Positions 62,492 to 64,000 of a stretch of 64,000 nt of DNA are shown here, one piece after another. The stretch spans positions 62,001-126,000 of the forward strand of contig CAXBFG010000001.1 of assembly GCA_963975155.1 (NCBI GenBank), given 5' to 3'. Made by a program: the position numbers and the translations under genes. The notes beneath the pieces were generated by a model that saw only the letters and a list, made by a program, of their open reading frames with translations, was not told the origin of the DNA and ran no database searches. The stretch is from UBA5109 sp963975155 (lineage in GTDB: Bacteria > Pseudomonadota > Gammaproteobacteria > Pseudomonadales > Pseudohongiellaceae). Position 1 is the stretch's first letter. Each line of letters begins with the position of its first letter.

Positions 62492-62725
62492 ATGAATGGA
62501 GTTGCCGATATAGAACTTGATCTGAGTGGTTTGCTTTGTCCATTACCCCTACTTAAAACGAAACAGGCTCTAAACCGAATGAACAGCGGTCAAACGATTA
62601 AGGTAACAGCAACGGATCCGGGTTCTGTTCGGGATTTCCAGGTATTCGCAGTGCAGAGCGGGAATCTCTTACTGGAAATGAACGATTTGGACGGCGAATT
62701 TCATTATTTGTTACAAAAAAGCTAG
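62492..62725 (+). CDS. TusA-family sulfurtransferase
   Basis: 77 aa. The family CPxP motif is at Cys16 (SGLLCPLPLLKTKQAL) and is the sulfur-carrying residue. DPGSVRDFQVFA follows, as in the family. Small cytoplasmic sulfur carrier; whether it serves tRNA thiolation like TusA or another sulfur path cannot be told. Location between bepA and perM is a known arrangement in Pseudomonas, where the gene is linked to molybdenum cofactor and iron-sulfur supply. Confidence 0.9.
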   Translation: MNGVADIELDLSGLLCPLPLLKTKQALNRMNSGQTIKVTATDPGSVRDFQVFAVQSGNLLLEMNDLDGEFHYLLQKS

Positions 62726-62799
62726 GACCCGATACCGGAATTCGCAACTAGCATTCATCGTCAGTTTTCAACGATTTTACCAAAACCAAAGGATTCTCA

Positions 62800-63912
62800 A
62801 TGCTGAGAATATTTAACGATTTATTCCAGCGCTATTTCTCGGAAGAGGAGGCGTTAATTTATACCTTGCTGCTGATCACGGGAACCATCGTGATGATGAC
62901 ACTTGGTAGTGTAATAGCACCTCTCTTATGGAGCCTGGTGATCTGCTTTATTCTGCAGGGACTGGTTAACTCACTTGTACGCATGAATATTCCCTACCAT
63001 CTTGCCGTTTACATAACCTATATTCTGTTCCTGGGTCTGATGGTGTTGATTATTTTTATCTTATTGCCATTCACCTGGAGCAGGTTGTTTTTGTTTATGG
63101 ATGAATTGCCAAATATGATGGGGCAATTACGTTCATTTTTATTGTTGCTGCCGGAAAACTATCCAGAGTTGTTTACCGAAACGCAGATCCAGGGGTGGAT
63201 AAATAACTTACAGGATGCTTTGGGGCAGATTGGGCAAAATGTACTTTCATATTCAGTAAGCAGTATTACCCGCCTCGTAACCTGGCTGGTTTATACAATT
63301 CTGGTTCCGGTGATGGTTTTTTTCATGCTTAAGGATGCCGATAAACTATTGAACTGGCTGGAAAACTGGCTGCCGAAAAAAAGACCGATCATGGCCCAGA
63401 TTTGGAAGGAAATGAATGGGCAATTAGCTAACTATATCCGCGGCAAGGCTCTGGAAATTATTATTGTTGGCATATGCTCTTACCTGCTTTATTTCGTGTT
63501 TGGACTAAACTATCCTGTACTGCTGGCCTTGATTACCGGCTTTTCTGTTATCGTCCCCTTTGTTGGAGCTACTGTGGTTGCGATACCGGTCTTTCTGGTG
63601 GCTTTATTTCAGTGGGGATTAGGTGCTGATCTTTATCAGGTGATGATCGCCTACTTTATCTTGCAAATGCTGGATGGCAATTTATTAGTGCCTTTAATCT
63701 TTTCAGAAACTGTGAATTTGCATCCTTTGGCGATTATCACTGCAATACTTGTTTTTGGCGGTATATGGGGTTTCTGGGGTGTCTTTTTTGCAATACCACT
63801 GGCAACTTTCCTCAAGGCGAGCATTCGAGCATGGCCGGTGAGGCATCATACGGAAGACTCAGAAACTAAGCACAGCACGTCGAATGAAGAAACCCAGGAG
63901 AAACAAAGCTAA
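62800..63912 (+). CDS. AI-2E family transporter (PerM-like)
   Basis: 370 aa with about seven to eight membrane helices (LIYTLLLITGTIVMMTLGSVI, LAVYITYILFLGLMVLIIFILL, TWLVYTILVPVMVFFML, ALLALITGFSVI-type stretches, AIITAILVFGGIWGFWGVFFAIP). Family signatures: VPFVGATVVAIPVF and the LDGNLLVPLIFSETVNLHPLAII block, and the hydrophilic KDADKLLNWLENWLP loop. Some members export AI-2, others are Na+/H+ antiporters; substrate here unknown. Downstream of the TusA-type gene by 74 bp. Confidence 0.9.
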   Translation: MLRIFNDLFQRYFSEEEALIYTLLLITGTIVMMTLGSVIAPLLWSLVICFILQGLVNSLVRMNIPYHLAVYITYILFLGLMVLIIFILLPFTWSRLFLFMDELPNMMGQLRSFLLLLPENYPELFTETQIQGWINNLQDALGQIGQNVLSYSVSSITRLVTWLVYTILVPVMVFFMLKDADKLLNWLENWLPKKRPIMAQIWKEMNGQLANYIRGKALEIIIVGICSYLLYFVFGLNYPVLLALITGFSVIVPFVGATVVAIPVFLVALFQWGLGADLYQVMIAYFILQMLDGNLLVPLIFSETVNLHPLAIITAILVFGGIWGFWGVFFAIPLATFLKASIRAWPVRHHTEDSETKHSTSNEETQEKQS

Positions 63913-64000
63913 TAAGACAGCTGTATGCAAACAATGACTTTAATATTAACTTGAAGATACTTACGATAAAATCCTCGTCCAATTTGGAACAACTCATATT

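Overview
The window looks like chromosomal DNA of a gammaproteobacterium, probably marine or otherwise aquatic and uncultured. The best evidence is the right half (about 33.7-64 kb). Its gene order closely follows a backbone I know from Pseudomonas chromosomes: DUF3108 / DUF2066-hda, wrbA-arsC-yihY, proS, aspS-yebC-ruvCAB, tolQRAB-pal-cpoB, queE-queC-tRNA-Lys, nadA, bepA-tusA-perM. A sodium-pumping oxaloacetate decarboxylase, arsenosugar genes and TonB-dependent uptake fit a marine lifestyle. Genus cannot be decided from the sequence alone.

The left half (1-32 kb) is accessory. 1-4 kb: a FecR-type regulator cut by the window edge, a TonB-dependent receptor with an STN signalling domain, and a small exported protein. 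4.1-10.2 kb: an exported endostatin/lectin-like protein, tRNA-Pro, a small lipoprotein, beta-carbonic anhydrase, the oadGAB sodium pump and exonuclease III. 10.4-13.7 kb: a cassette of exported proteins (a DUF6152-type protein, then A-B-C, where B is a metallo-beta-lactamase-fold hydrolase and A and C belong to one family I cannot name). 13.9-23.4 kb: a complete hydroquinone and hydroxyquinol catabolic locus under an IclR regulator. 23.8-27.9 kb: tRNA-Arg, a second lectin-like protein and a second A-B-C cassette. 28-32 kb: selO and an arsenosugar gene set. A FleQ-like protein with broken ATPase motifs (32.2-33.7 kb) marks the edge of the backbone.

How the parts work together: the two-subunit hydroquinone dioxygenase opens hydroquinone to 4-hydroxymuconic semialdehyde, and the aldehyde dehydrogenase and maleylacetate reductase carry it to 3-oxoadipate. 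Hydroxyquinol dioxygenase feeds the same maleylacetate. A fused CoA-transferase and a PcaF-type thiolase finish the route to succinyl-CoA and acetyl-CoA. Two operator-like sites with the same architecture (a GTTC-N7-GAAC palindrome plus a third GAAC half-site exactly 20 bp further on) sit upstream of both ring-cleavage transcription units, which points to one IclR regulon. An intrinsic terminator lies inside the hydroquinone operon.

The most novel signal is the duplicated A-B-C cassette of exported proteins on both sides of the hydroquinone locus. In copy 1 the metallo-hydrolase has an intact zinc site. In copy 2 the same protein has lost most zinc ligands but keeps its full length, as if it were a pseudoenzyme. 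Function of the cassette is unknown.
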